Assembly (NCBI GenBank): GCA_022711405.1 | Contig: JAKLFC010000001.1 | Location: 62,001-126,000 of the forward strand | Reading direction: 5' to 3' | Length of the DNA: 64,000 bases | From: Bacteroidota bacterium | Lineage (GTDB): Bacteria; Bacteroidota; Bacteroidia; Bacteroidales; JAGONC01 | Notes under the pieces: generated by a model | What the model was told of the DNA's origin: nothing | Database searches by the model: none | The model's input: the letters and a program-made list of their open reading frames with translations, nothing else | Part shown: in pieces, positions 33,407-41,633 of the stretch | Numbering within the stretch: position 1 is the stretch's first letter | How the letters are laid out: the number at the start of each line of letters is the position of its first letter | Translations under genes and position numbers: made by a program

Positions 33407-35206
33407 ATGAATTCGATCGTACAGAAATCTATTGATCAGTTTGGTAAAGACAAAACAAGGCTGATGGACATGCTCCTTCAGATCCAGGATGAGATGGGTT
33501 ACATTCCGGAGGAGGCTGTGCTTCAGCTCGCGCAGGAACTGAACATCTCTACTGTAGATGTGAAACAAACGATCAGTTTTTATCATTTTTTTGCCTGTAA
33601 ACCACGGGGAAAATATCGTGTTTACCTGAATAACAGTCTTGTCGCTGAGATGATGGGCCGAAAGGACGTGGCTGCCGCTTTTGAGAGGGAGACAGGATGC
33701 CGTTTTGGATCTGTGACACCCGACGGCCTGATCGGACTGTTTGAGACTTCCGATATCGGAATGAATGATCAGGAACCGGCTGCTCTCATCAATGACGTAG
33801 TATTTACCCGGCTGACCCCTTTTCGCGTGAAGGAGCTGGTTAAGGATATGAAAGCAGGTAAGCCGGTGCACGAAATGTTCCATGAACCTCTGGGCGACGG
33901 GCAGAATGCATCGGATCTTATTAAAGCCATGGTTCAGAACAACATTCGGAGAAGTGGTATCTTATTGAACAGGGATGCCAATCCGGGTGATGCCTTGAAT
34001 AAGGTCGTCAAAATGTCTCCGGAACAGGTCATCAAGGAAGTCACCGAATCCAACCTAAGGGGGCGCGGAGGTGCAGGATTTCCAACGGGTTTGAAATGGG
34101 ACTTCTGCAGCAAATCGAAGGATCCGGAACGGTATGTCCTGTGCAATGCCGATGAGGGAGAGCCAGGTACGTTCAAGGACAGGGTCCTGCTGACAGAATA
34201 TACACACTTCATTTTTGAAGGAATGACCGTTGCCGGATATGCCATCGGCTCCAGCCATGGAATCCTGTATCTTCGGTATGAATACAAGTACCTTCTGAAT
34301 TACCTGAACAATGTACTGGCTGATCTTCGCAGGAAGAATTTCCTGGGAAAGAACATCGCCGGCAAGACAGGATTTGATTTCGACATTCGCATTCAGCTTG
34401 GGGCAGGTGCTTATGTCTGCGGCGAAGAGTCGGCCCTGATCGAATCAGCCGAAGGCAAAAGGGGTGAACCGCGCGACCGGCCTCCTTTCCCTGTAGAGGT
34501 TGGATACCTGAACAAGCCCACGATCATCAATAACGTTGAAACCCTGTTATCGGCAGTAAAGATCATCAACCACGGCTCCGCCTGGTTCAAATCCTTTGGA
34601 ACAAAAGACTCTGCAGGTACCAAGATCCTCAGCGTATCGGGTGACTGCAAATACCCCGGTGTCTATGAGGTGGAATGGGGATTTGCCATCAGCGACCTGC
34701 TGGACATCACCGGTGCCACCGATGTCCAGGCAGTCCAGGTGGGAGGCCCCTCGGGAACTGTCATCGGACCTGGTGAATTCAACAGGATCATCAGCTTTGC
34801 GGATATGGCCACCGGCGGTTCGATGATCATCATCGGCAACCAGAGGGACCTGCTCAGGGATGTGGTGCTGAATTTCATGGACTTCTTCATCGAGGAATCC
34901 TGCGGTTCGTGCTCCACCTGCCGGAACTTCCCGGTGGTGATGCGAAGGACACTCATCCGGATCATCGAAGGCAAAGGGATCCGCAAAGATATCCAGGATC
35001 TTCAGGAATGGGGCCAGATACCCAGGATCAGCCGCTGCGGTCTCGGTCAGACCTGTACCAATCCAATCCTGACAAGCATCCGGAATTTCAGGCATCTGTA
35101 TGAAGCCAGGATCGTGAAGGATACCGATTACATGAGTGAGTTTGACATGGCAGCCTCTGTAAAAGATGCCTGTGATTTTGTCGGGAGAATACCAAACATT
35201 CGTTAG
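33407..35206 (+). CDS. hoxF: NAD-linked [NiFe] hydrogenase diaphorase subunit HoxF
   Basis: The NAD(H)-binding flavoprotein of a group 3d hydrogenase, 599 residues. Residues 1 to about 150 are a NuoE-like domain in which all four [2Fe-2S] cysteines are gone: VYLNNSL stands where VCTxxSC is expected and LFETSDIG where ECxxxC is expected. Residues from about 180 are NuoF-like: GRGGAGFPTGLKW (FMN/NADH) near 218, GAGAYVCGEESALIES, and the [4Fe-4S] ligands Cys499, Cys502, Cys505 and Cys544 (CGSCSTC, then RCGLGQTC). A NuoE-NuoF fusion with an empty NuoE domain is the Ralstonia-type HoxF; no separate HoxE is present. First gene of the operon; Rex-like site in its promoter. Confidence 0.92.
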   Translation: MNSIVQKSIDQFGKDKTRLMDMLLQIQDEMGYIPEEAVLQLAQELNISTVDVKQTISFYHFFACKPRGKYRVYLNNSLVAEMMGRKDVAAAFERETGCRFGSVTPDGLIGLFETSDIGMNDQEPAALINDVVFTRLTPFRVKELVKDMKAGKPVHEMFHEPLGDGQNASDLIKAMVQNNIRRSGILLNRDANPGDALNKVVKMSPEQVIKEVTESNLRGRGGAGFPTGLKWDFCSKSKDPERYVLCNADEGEPGTFKDRVLLTEYTHFIFEGMTVAGYAIGSSHGILYLRYEYKYLLNYLNNVLADLRRKNFLGKNIAGKTGFDFDIRIQLGAGAYVCGEESALIESAEGKRGEPRDRPPFPVEVGYLNKPTIINNVETLLSAVKIINHGSAWFKSFGTKDSAGTKILSVSGDCKYPGVYEVEWGFAISDLLDITGATDVQAVQVGGPSGTVIGPGEFNRIISFADMATGGSMIIIGNQRDLLRDVVLNFMDFFIEESCGSCSTCRNFPVVMRRTLIRIIEGKGIRKDIQDLQEWGQIPRISRCGLGQTCTNPILTSIRNFRHLYEARIVKDTDYMSEFDMAASVKDACDFVGRIPNIR

Positions 35207-35269
35207 TCATTTATATTTTTAATTAACTGTTTGATCATCAGTTAAATACTTCCAGAAAAATCAGTAACT

Positions 35270-35968
35270 ATGAGCGATACAATAAAAATCAAAATCGACG
35301 GTGTGGTGTGCGAAGGCCGCAAGGGATTGTATATTGCAGATATTGCAAGGGAAAACGGGATATACGTGCCAACGCTATGCAATATTCCGGGAATCAAACC
35401 ACGGGGAGCCTGCCGGATCTGTACCGTTAAGGTGAACGGCCGTTTCATGACCGCTTGTTCCACACCTGCCGTGGACGGGATGGAAATTGAGAACAATATA
35501 CCGGAGCTCAACGAGATCCGTAAAGCCATCATCGAAGTCCTTTTCGTGGAAGGCAATCATTTCTGTCCCTCCTGTGAGAAAAGCGGGAATTGCATGCTCC
35601 AGGGTCTGGCCTACAGGTTCCAGATGATGGTGCCCCGCTACCCGTACGAATTTCCGGTCAGGGAAGTTGAGGCCTGGCACCCCAGGATCATCAAGGACCA
35701 GAATCGCTGTATCCTTTGTAAACGATGCATAAAAGCCATCAAGGATGAGGAGGGAAGAAGCTATTTTGCTTTCTACAAACGGGGTCACAAACTTCGTGTT
35801 CATGCCGATCCCGAGATGGCCGCAACCATGACCGAGGCCAAGGCTCAGGAAGCCATGGACATTTGCCCGGTGGGATCCATCCTGGTCAGGGAAAAAGGAT
35901 TTGCCGTTCCCATTGGCCAGCGGAAATATGATCAGTTACCCATTGGAAGTGATATCGAAACAAAATAA
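35270..35968 (+). CDS. hoxU: Hydrogenase electron-transfer subunit HoxU
   Basis: A 232-residue NuoG-N-terminus-like protein relaying electrons between the hydrogenase module and HoxF. A plant-type [2Fe-2S] domain has Cys37, 48, 51 and 63. The His97-Cys99-Cys102-Cys108 motif (HFCPSCEKSGNC) binds a [4Fe-4S] cluster with one His ligand. Cys147, 150, 153 and 199 bind another [4Fe-4S] cluster. All ligands are present. It follows hoxF by 63 bases and is 16 bases before hoxY. Confidence 0.93.
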   Translation: MSDTIKIKIDGVVCEGRKGLYIADIARENGIYVPTLCNIPGIKPRGACRICTVKVNGRFMTACSTPAVDGMEIENNIPELNEIRKAIIEVLFVEGNHFCPSCEKSGNCMLQGLAYRFQMMVPRYPYEFPVREVEAWHPRIIKDQNRCILCKRCIKAIKDEEGRSYFAFYKRGHKLRVHADPEMAATMTEAKAQEAMDICPVGSILVREKGFAVPIGQRKYDQLPIGSDIETK

Positions 35969-35984
35969 TGAAGGAGAACAAATC

Positions 35985-36533
35985 ATGAGCAAACCAGTAT
36001 TAGCCACCGCTTCACTGGCAGGATGCTTCGGATGTCATATGTCGGTTCTCGATATTGACGAAAGGATCCTGGACCTTATCGAGCTGGTTGAATTTCATAA
36101 ATCCCCTGTGGACGATATTAAAACATTCACCAAGCAATGCGATATCGGACTGATCGAAGGAGGATGCTGCAATAGCGAAAATGTGCATGTACTGAAGGAA
36201 TTCAGGAAGCATTGCAAGATCCTGGTCTCCCTGGGCGAGTGCGCCATCATGGGTGGTCTGCCTGCACTGAGGAATGGCATATCCATCCGTGAGTGCATCG
36301 AAGAAGCTTACCTGAACGGACCTACGGTCAAAAACAATGTACACCTCATCCTGCCTAACGATAACGAGATCCCGATGCTGCTGGACAGGGTATATCCCTG
36401 CCATGAGATCGTGAAGATCGATTATTTCCTGCCCGGCTGCCCGCCCAGGGCCGATCTGATCTGGCAGGCCATGGTGGCCCTCATCACAGGGGATGAACTG
36501 AAACTGCCTTACGAAATTGTTAAGTTTGACTAA
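35985..36533 (+). CDS. hoxY: [NiFe] hydrogenase small subunit HoxY
   Basis: A 182-residue small subunit carrying only the proximal [4Fe-4S] cluster, as in group 3d enzymes. Ligand candidates are Cys14 and Cys17 (GCFGCHMS), Cys86 (SLGECAIMGG) and Cys152 (LPGCPPRADLI). The ATG at 35985 has a good ribosome site (AAGGAG, 35971-35976) 8 bases before it; the frame is open upstream within hoxU but those residues are not part of the family. No Tat signal, as expected for a cytoplasmic enzyme. Confidence 0.93.
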   Translation: MSKPVLATASLAGCFGCHMSVLDIDERILDLIELVEFHKSPVDDIKTFTKQCDIGLIEGGCCNSENVHVLKEFRKHCKILVSLGECAIMGGLPALRNGISIRECIEEAYLNGPTVKNNVHLILPNDNEIPMLLDRVYPCHEIVKIDYFLPGCPPRADLIWQAMVALITGDELKLPYEIVKFD

Positions 36534-36549
36534 TTAATCCTACAGTAAC

Positions 36550-38001
36550 ATGTCGAGAAAAATAACAATCGAACCAGTGACCCGTGTGGAGGGTCATGGG
36601 AAAGTGACGATACATATTGATCATGAAGGCAAAGTGACACAAACCCGCCTTCATATAGTGGAATTCAGGGGATTTGAACGGTTTGTTCAGGGAAGACCCT
36701 ACTGGGAAGCACCTGTGCTGGTACAGCGGCTCTGCGGGATCTGCCCGGTAAGCCATCACCTGGCTGCCGCCAAGGCACTCGACGTGATCGTGGGAGCCGG
36801 TACAGGCCTGGGACTTACCAGGACCGGTGAAAAGATGAGACGGCTCATGCATTACGGCCAGTTCTTTCAGTCACATTCCCTTCACTTCTTTCACCTTTGC
36901 TCGCCCGACCTGCTTTTCGGTATCGATGCCGATCCTGCTATCCGCAACGTCATCGGCGTGGCCCTGAAACATAAGGATCTGGCCGTGCAGGGAGTGATGA
37001 TGCGCAAATTCGGACAGGAGATCATCCAGATCACCGCGGGAAAGAAAATACATGGCACAGGAGCCATCCCCGGAGGCATCAATAAGAACCTGACCGTTGA
37101 GGAAAGAGATCGCTTCCTGAAAGGACCCGACCCCCTCAATGCGGATAAGATGGTGGAATGGTCTCTGGCTGCACTGAACTTCTTCAAGGGTTATCATAAG
37201 AATAACAGGGAAGCTATCGACACCTTTTCCTATTTTCCATCCAGCTCCCTGAGCCTGGTGAGAAAAGACGGAGCACTGGACCTGTATCACGGTGTGCTGC
37301 GCGCCGTGGATTCCAATGGCAACAGGATCCTTAATGATATTGATTATCAGGAATATGTGGACTATATTAGCGAGGAGGTCAGGACATGGAGTTACATGAA
37401 ATTTCCGTACCTGAACCACCTGGGTGAGAAAGATGGCTGGTACCGTGTCGGCCCACTGGCCCGTCTGAATTGCGCTGATTTCATTCCAACCCCGCTGGCC
37501 CAGAAGGAATTCGAGGAATTCAAGGCATACACCCAGGGCAAACCCAATCACCACTGCATGCATTATCACTGGGCTCGGCTCATCGAAACCCTTCATGCCG
37601 CTGAAATGATCCGTGAACTGCTGCAGGATCCTGACCTGCTTGGCAACGACCTGGTCACCAGGGGACCCAAGCAGAAGGAAGGGGTCGGACTGATCGAAGC
37701 GCCGCGCGGAACATTGTTCCATCATTACCGGATCAATGACCACGACCAGATCGAGATGGCTAATCTGATCGTATCCACTACGAACAACAATGAGCCGATG
37801 AACCAGGCGGTGAACTGCGTGGCCAAAAGGGTCATGACAGGTCAGAAGGAGATCACTGAAGGTATGATGAATGCAGTCGAGGTAGTCATCAGGGCCTACG
37901 ATCCCTGCCTGAGCTGTGCTACCCATGCGCTGGGTCAGATGCCGCTGGAGATCTCCCTGTTTGACGAAAACGATCAGCTGATTGACAGAAAAAGAAAATA
38001 A
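36550..38001 (+). CDS. hoxH: [NiFe] hydrogenase large subunit HoxH
   Basis: The catalytic subunit, 483 residues. The four cysteine ligands of the Ni-Fe centre are Cys62 and Cys65 (RLCGICPVSHH) and Cys453 and Cys456 (DPCLSCATH). A 24-residue tail after His459 is the peptide normally removed by the maturation protease once nickel is in place, matching the adjacent hoxW. N-terminal EPVTRVEGHG is the conserved L0 motif. Motif style (DPCLSCATH, no membrane anchor genes) and the HoxF/HoxU neighbours assign it to the bidirectional NAD-linked group 3d. It should interconvert H2 and NADH in the cytoplasm. Confidence 0.95.
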   Translation: MSRKITIEPVTRVEGHGKVTIHIDHEGKVTQTRLHIVEFRGFERFVQGRPYWEAPVLVQRLCGICPVSHHLAAAKALDVIVGAGTGLGLTRTGEKMRRLMHYGQFFQSHSLHFFHLCSPDLLFGIDADPAIRNVIGVALKHKDLAVQGVMMRKFGQEIIQITAGKKIHGTGAIPGGINKNLTVEERDRFLKGPDPLNADKMVEWSLAALNFFKGYHKNNREAIDTFSYFPSSSLSLVRKDGALDLYHGVLRAVDSNGNRILNDIDYQEYVDYISEEVRTWSYMKFPYLNHLGEKDGWYRVGPLARLNCADFIPTPLAQKEFEEFKAYTQGKPNHHCMHYHWARLIETLHAAEMIRELLQDPDLLGNDLVTRGPKQKEGVGLIEAPRGTLFHHYRINDHDQIEMANLIVSTTNNNEPMNQAVNCVAKRVMTGQKEITEGMMNAVEVVIRAYDPCLSCATHALGQMPLEISLFDENDQLIDRKRK

Positions 38002-38494
38002 GAATCCGTTTCCTTTCCGGAAGATCTTACTGTATGGGTATGGCAACCCGGGCCGTCAGGACGATGGCCTGGGCAATGCATTTATAGAAGAACTGCAGAA
38101 GTGGGTGTCTCAGAAGAATCTGTCGGGCATCGAACTGGAGAGTGACTATCAGCTCAATATCGAAGATGCCCTCACCATCGCTGATAAGGATCTGGTGATC
38201 TTTATCGATGCATCCATGGAAGAGGATATCCAGGATTTCAAACTCTCCAGGGTCGATCCTTCCAATGCGACGATCGAATTTACCATGCATGCCGTTTCTG
38301 CTTCGTTTATCCTGGACCTGTGCCGAAAACTCTACCATCACGAACCCGTGACCTGCATGCTGCATATCAGAGGATATGAATGGGATTTTCAGGAGGGCAT
38401 TACAGCGAAGGCCGAAGACAATCTGAAAAAAGCGCTTACCTTCATGAGAGATCACATCGAAAATCCTCAAATATTCAATAATCTGATGGGATAG
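37982..38494 (+). CDS. hoxW: Hydrogenase maturation protease HoxW
   Basis: A 170-residue endopeptidase that removes the C-terminal tail of HoxH. Seen: GYGNPGRQDDGLG near residue 20 (first metal-binding acidic residue), IFIDAS (second) and the histidine in TMHAVSASFILDL. The only start codon upstream of the conserved core is TTG at 37982, which overlaps hoxH by 20 bases; an ATG is lacking. The overlap suggests coupled translation at reduced rate. Relatives are HoxW/HyaD/HybD. Confidence 0.85.
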   Translation: MTEKENKNPFPFRKILLYGYGNPGRQDDGLGNAFIEELQKWVSQKNLSGIELESDYQLNIEDALTIADKDLVIFIDASMEEDIQDFKLSRVDPSNATIEFTMHAVSASFILDLCRKLYHHEPVTCMLHIRGYEWDFQEGITAKAEDNLKKALTFMRDHIENPQIFNNLMG

Positions 38495-38537
38495 TTTGAT
38501 ATTATCGTAATTTTATGGTTCATTAAAAAATCAATCT

Positions 38538-39521
38538 ATGGATATTTCAACAGCTTACATGGGATTGAAGGTATCATCCCCTGTCATTGTCAGCAGTTCA
38601 AGACTCACCAGTTCAGTGGAGAACATCAAGCTCTATGCTCGGAAAGGCGCTGGCGCCATCGTACTGAAGTCGCTCTTTGAGGAGCAGATCATGGCTGACA
38701 TCGCCACAAAGCTGGATGATCACCCCATGTACTACTGGTATCCTCGGGCTGCAGAACATATTACCGAGTTATCAAAGGAGCACGGCGTGAATGAATACAT
38801 TCAGCTGATCCGACAGGCGAAGGACGCCATTAGCATTCCGGTGATTGCCAGTGTGAACTGCATATCTGCCAAGGGATGGCCCGGCTTTGCAAAGAAGCTG
38901 CAGGATGCAGGCGCAGATGCACTGGAACTGAATATTGCTATATTCCCGTTTGATGAGTCCATACCCGGTTGTGACTTGGAGGAGGTATATTTCGAGATCA
39001 TAAGGGCTGTAAAAGCGGAGGTGACCATCCCCGTAGCGGTGAAAATAGGATCCTATTTCTCAAACCTTCCCCGGATGATCAAAGGAATGAACGAAGCAGG
39101 CGCCAGCGGTATCGTTATGTTCAACCGCTTTTTCCGCCCTGACGTGGATATCGACCAGATGAACATCATTTTTGATAATTACCTGAGTTCACCGGTTGAG
39201 ATCACCGAGCCCCTGCGCTGGATTGGATCCCTGTCCAATAAAGTATCATGCGATATTTCCGCATCCACTGGGATCCACGACTATACGGGAGTCGTCAAGG
39301 TGTTGCTGGCCGGCGCAAAAACTGCCCAGATCTGCACAACCATCTACAGGAACGGACCGGATGTGATCACTCAGATCAATGAAGATCTTGCCATGTGGAT
39401 GAGCACCCATCATTATCAGCGAATCGATCAGTTCAGGGGCAGGATCCTTCAGGGTAAAGAAAAAACCGGGAGCTTTGAGCGCATCCAATTCATGCGGAAG
39501 AATACCGGAATGAACGTCTGA
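38538..39521 (+). CDS. Dihydroorotate-dehydrogenase-like flavoprotein
   Basis: A 327-residue TIM-barrel protein related to class 1 dihydroorotate dehydrogenases and predicted to bind FMN. The N-terminal MDISTAYMGLKVSSPVIVSSSRLT is typical of a DHOD-like group that differs from PyrD. The catalytic loop, ELNLSCPN in true class 1 enzymes, is ELNIAIFP here, so the catalytic cysteine is absent. It follows hoxW by 43 bases on the same strand and may be in the hox transcript. Relatives are often found near redox enzymes; the substrate is unknown. Naming it pyrD would be an error. Confidence 0.8.
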   Translation: MDISTAYMGLKVSSPVIVSSSRLTSSVENIKLYARKGAGAIVLKSLFEEQIMADIATKLDDHPMYYWYPRAAEHITELSKEHGVNEYIQLIRQAKDAISIPVIASVNCISAKGWPGFAKKLQDAGADALELNIAIFPFDESIPGCDLEEVYFEIIRAVKAEVTIPVAVKIGSYFSNLPRMIKGMNEAGASGIVMFNRFFRPDVDIDQMNIIFDNYLSSPVEITEPLRWIGSLSNKVSCDISASTGIHDYTGVVKVLLAGAKTAQICTTIYRNGPDVITQINEDLAMWMSTHHYQRIDQFRGRILQGKEKTGSFERIQFMRKNTGMNV

Positions 39522-39572
39522 TAGTTTGTTCGTATAGTCCTCGTCAATCCGTTTTGAATACTTTTATCCGAG

Positions 39573-40871
39573 ATGACGGAGCTTCTTGTCATAATTCTGC
39601 TTTTTCTGATCAATGGCCTTTTTGCCATGTACGAATTCGCCCTGGTATCGTCCAGCAAAGTGCGGCTTGAGAACTTTGCGCAAAAAGGGAGCAGGTCGGC
39701 TGGAACCGTGCTGGGATTTCTTGGTGAACCGGAAAGGATCCTTTCCACCATACAGGTAGGGATCACGCTGGTGGGAATCATTTCCGGTGCATTCGGAGGA
39801 GTCGCCCTGGCCGATGACGTTACCCCCCTGCTGGCCCGTATACCCGCCTTCGAAAGTTCAGCCCACAACCTGGCCCTTATCCTGGTCGTTGCTCTCATCA
39901 CGTTCTTTTCCCTGATCATTGGTGAACTTGTTCCCAAATCCCTGGCTCTGAACAATCCGGAACGGATTGCAATATTCCTTACCCCTTTCATGCTAGTCCT
40001 TTTCAGAGTGGCCTATCCGTTCGTCTGGGTGCTGACTGTGACGACTAAAGGAATTACACGGTTAATAGGATTAAAAGCAAAAAATGACCGTGTCATGACA
40101 GAGGAAGAGCTGAAGATGCTCCTTCTGCAAAGCTCCCGACAGGGTGTCATCGATAAGGAAGAAACGCAGCGGATCAGAGATGTATTTCGTTTTGGTGACA
40201 AACGGGCCAGCGAGATCATGACCCACCGTACCGATGTGATCTATATCCTCAGGTCGGCCACCAGGGAAGAGGTGATGGAACTGATCGCTGAGCACCATTT
40301 CAGTAAGTACCTGCTGTGCGAAACGACCATCGAGGATATCATCGGAGTCGTGGCAGTGAAAGATATCTTATCCCTGTTTGCGCAAGGGCAGCCATTCGAC
40401 CTGACAAGGGTGGCCATTGAGCCGTTATTTATACCGGAGAACCTGATGGTGGATAAGGTACTGGAGCTTTTCAGGCTGCAGAAGACAAATTTTGCTGTCG
40501 TGGTCAGCGAGTATGGCGCTGTGGAGGGCATCATCACGCTGCATGACCTTACAGAAACCATACTGGGGGATCTGCCGGAGGAATTTGATGATAATGTTCA
40601 GGAAGTGATTGAACGTCAGGATGGATCCTGGCTTGTGGATGGTGCCATGAACATTGATGATTTTATGGATGCATTTGGCATCATCTCCTATGAAGATATT
40701 GATAATGAAGGATTTACTACTCTTGGGGGACTTGCGATGCATTTTTTAAGAAAAGTTCCCAGGGAAGGGGATATGTTTCATTACAAAGATCTCCACTTTG
40801 AAATAGTGGATATGGATCGCAGCAGGGTGGATAAGTTGATGGTGACCAGGAGTAAAACGGTTGACGGTTGA
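39573..40871 (+). CDS. CNNM/CorC-family transporter (hemolysin family)
   Basis: A 432-residue membrane protein: DUF21/CNNM transmembrane domain with about four helices (residues 1-150), a CBS pair (about 200-325, with EIMTHRTDVIYI and ILSLFAQG) and a C-terminal CorC/HlyC domain (LPEEFDDNVQEVIERQDGSWLVDG). Related proteins are implicated in Mg or Co ion transport; the hemolysin name is historical. The last residues (KTVDG) and the stop are encoded by a heptamer repeat, so the C-terminal end has probably been rewritten by repeat insertion or slippage. It lies 51 bases after the DHOD-like gene. Confidence 0.85.
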   Translation: MTELLVIILLFLINGLFAMYEFALVSSSKVRLENFAQKGSRSAGTVLGFLGEPERILSTIQVGITLVGIISGAFGGVALADDVTPLLARIPAFESSAHNLALILVVALITFFSLIIGELVPKSLALNNPERIAIFLTPFMLVLFRVAYPFVWVLTVTTKGITRLIGLKAKNDRVMTEEELKMLLLQSSRQGVIDKEETQRIRDVFRFGDKRASEIMTHRTDVIYILRSATREEVMELIAEHHFSKYLLCETTIEDIIGVVAVKDILSLFAQGQPFDLTRVAIEPLFIPENLMVDKVLELFRLQKTNFAVVVSEYGAVEGIITLHDLTETILGDLPEEFDDNVQEVIERQDGSWLVDGAMNIDDFMDAFGIISYEDIDNEGFTTLGGLAMHFLRKVPREGDMFHYKDLHFEIVDMDRSRVDKLMVTRSKTVDG

Positions 40872-40886
40872 CGGTTGGCGGTCGGC
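40859..40886. repeat. Degenerate heptamer tandem repeat (GGTTGAC)
   Basis: Four units: GGTTGAC, GGTTGAC, GGTTGGC, GGTCGGC. They overlap the last codons of the CNNM gene and end 5 bases before the stop of the convergent permease gene. A unit length of seven changes frame with each gain or loss. Confidence 0.6.
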
Positions 40887-40891
40887 GGGCA

Positions 40892-41593
40892 TCATAATCC
40901 AAGGAATTGGATGCCGACACCGCTAATGAGAATCGTAGCACCTGCGATGACATGCATGTATTTCTCCACTTTCCTCATGGGAAGAAATTGGATCCCATAG
41001 TACGCCAGAGTGACAATGGTCAGCATGGTGAGGATGGTCGTCAGGGAGAACACGGTGGTAACCATGATCATCCCGCTCATGCTGTTGGTGGCAGCCGGAT
41101 ACATCAGAAGGGGGATCAGCGGTTCGCAGGGTCCCAGGATGAAGATGATGAACAAGATCCAGGGAGTCATGGTTTTACCATGCTGGTGCAGATGATCCGG
41201 TGAATGTGCGTGTGAATGTGCGTGGACGGTTCCATCTTCATGAAAATGAGAATGGGTATGAGATTTTTTCTGCCGTATTTTCCATACCGCCCACAGCAGG
41301 TATCCGAAACCAAAGGCTATGAAAGCCCATCCCGCCAGGTTTCCTCTGAACGACTCCAGTGCCTCGATTTTCGAGATCCCTATTCCGAGTGCCACACCGA
41401 GCAGGCCAAGTATCACCGAGCTTCCTACATGACCGAGCCCGCACAGGACAGTGATCAGTGCTGTTTTTGTCACCGACCATTTTCTGGCTTCTGATAATAC
41501 AATAAATGGCAGGTAATGATCAGGCCCCAGCAAGGTATGGAAAAAGCCTATCGAGAGGGCGGAGGCTGTCAACAGGATGATATCAGTGCTCAT
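40892..41593 (-). CDS. NicO/UreH-like nickel or cobalt permease
   Basis: A 233-residue inner-membrane protein with about six helices. The first helix has HTLLGPDHYLPF, comparable to the metal-selectivity motif of nickel/cobalt permeases. A cytoplasmic or periplasmic loop at about 110-142 is histidine-rich (HTHSHFHEDG, HAHSHAHSPDHLHQH). GPCEPLIPLLMYPA is a second conserved segment. The family (TauE/SafE-like, UreH, RcnA/NicO) contains both importers and exporters, so direction is inferred: it is the last gene after nikR and a TonB receptor next to a [NiFe] hydrogenase, which favours nickel import. Confidence 0.75.
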   Translation of the reverse strand: MSTDIILLTASALSIGFFHTLLGPDHYLPFIVLSEARKWSVTKTALITVLCGLGHVGSSVILGLLGVALGIGISKIEALESFRGNLAGWAFIAFGFGYLLWAVWKIRQKKSHTHSHFHEDGTVHAHSHAHSPDHLHQHGKTMTPWILFIIFILGPCEPLIPLLMYPAATNSMSGMIMVTTVFSLTTILTMLTIVTLAYYGIQFLPMRKVEKYMHVIAGATILISGVGIQFLGL

Positions 41594-41633
41594 GGATAGT
41601 TCTAAATTTTGGTAAATTCAACAGGACTCTGTT

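Noticed and set aside
38538..39521. Biosynthetic dihydroorotate dehydrogenase (pyrD)
   Set aside because: The catalytic cysteine loop is replaced and no pyrimidine genes are nearby.
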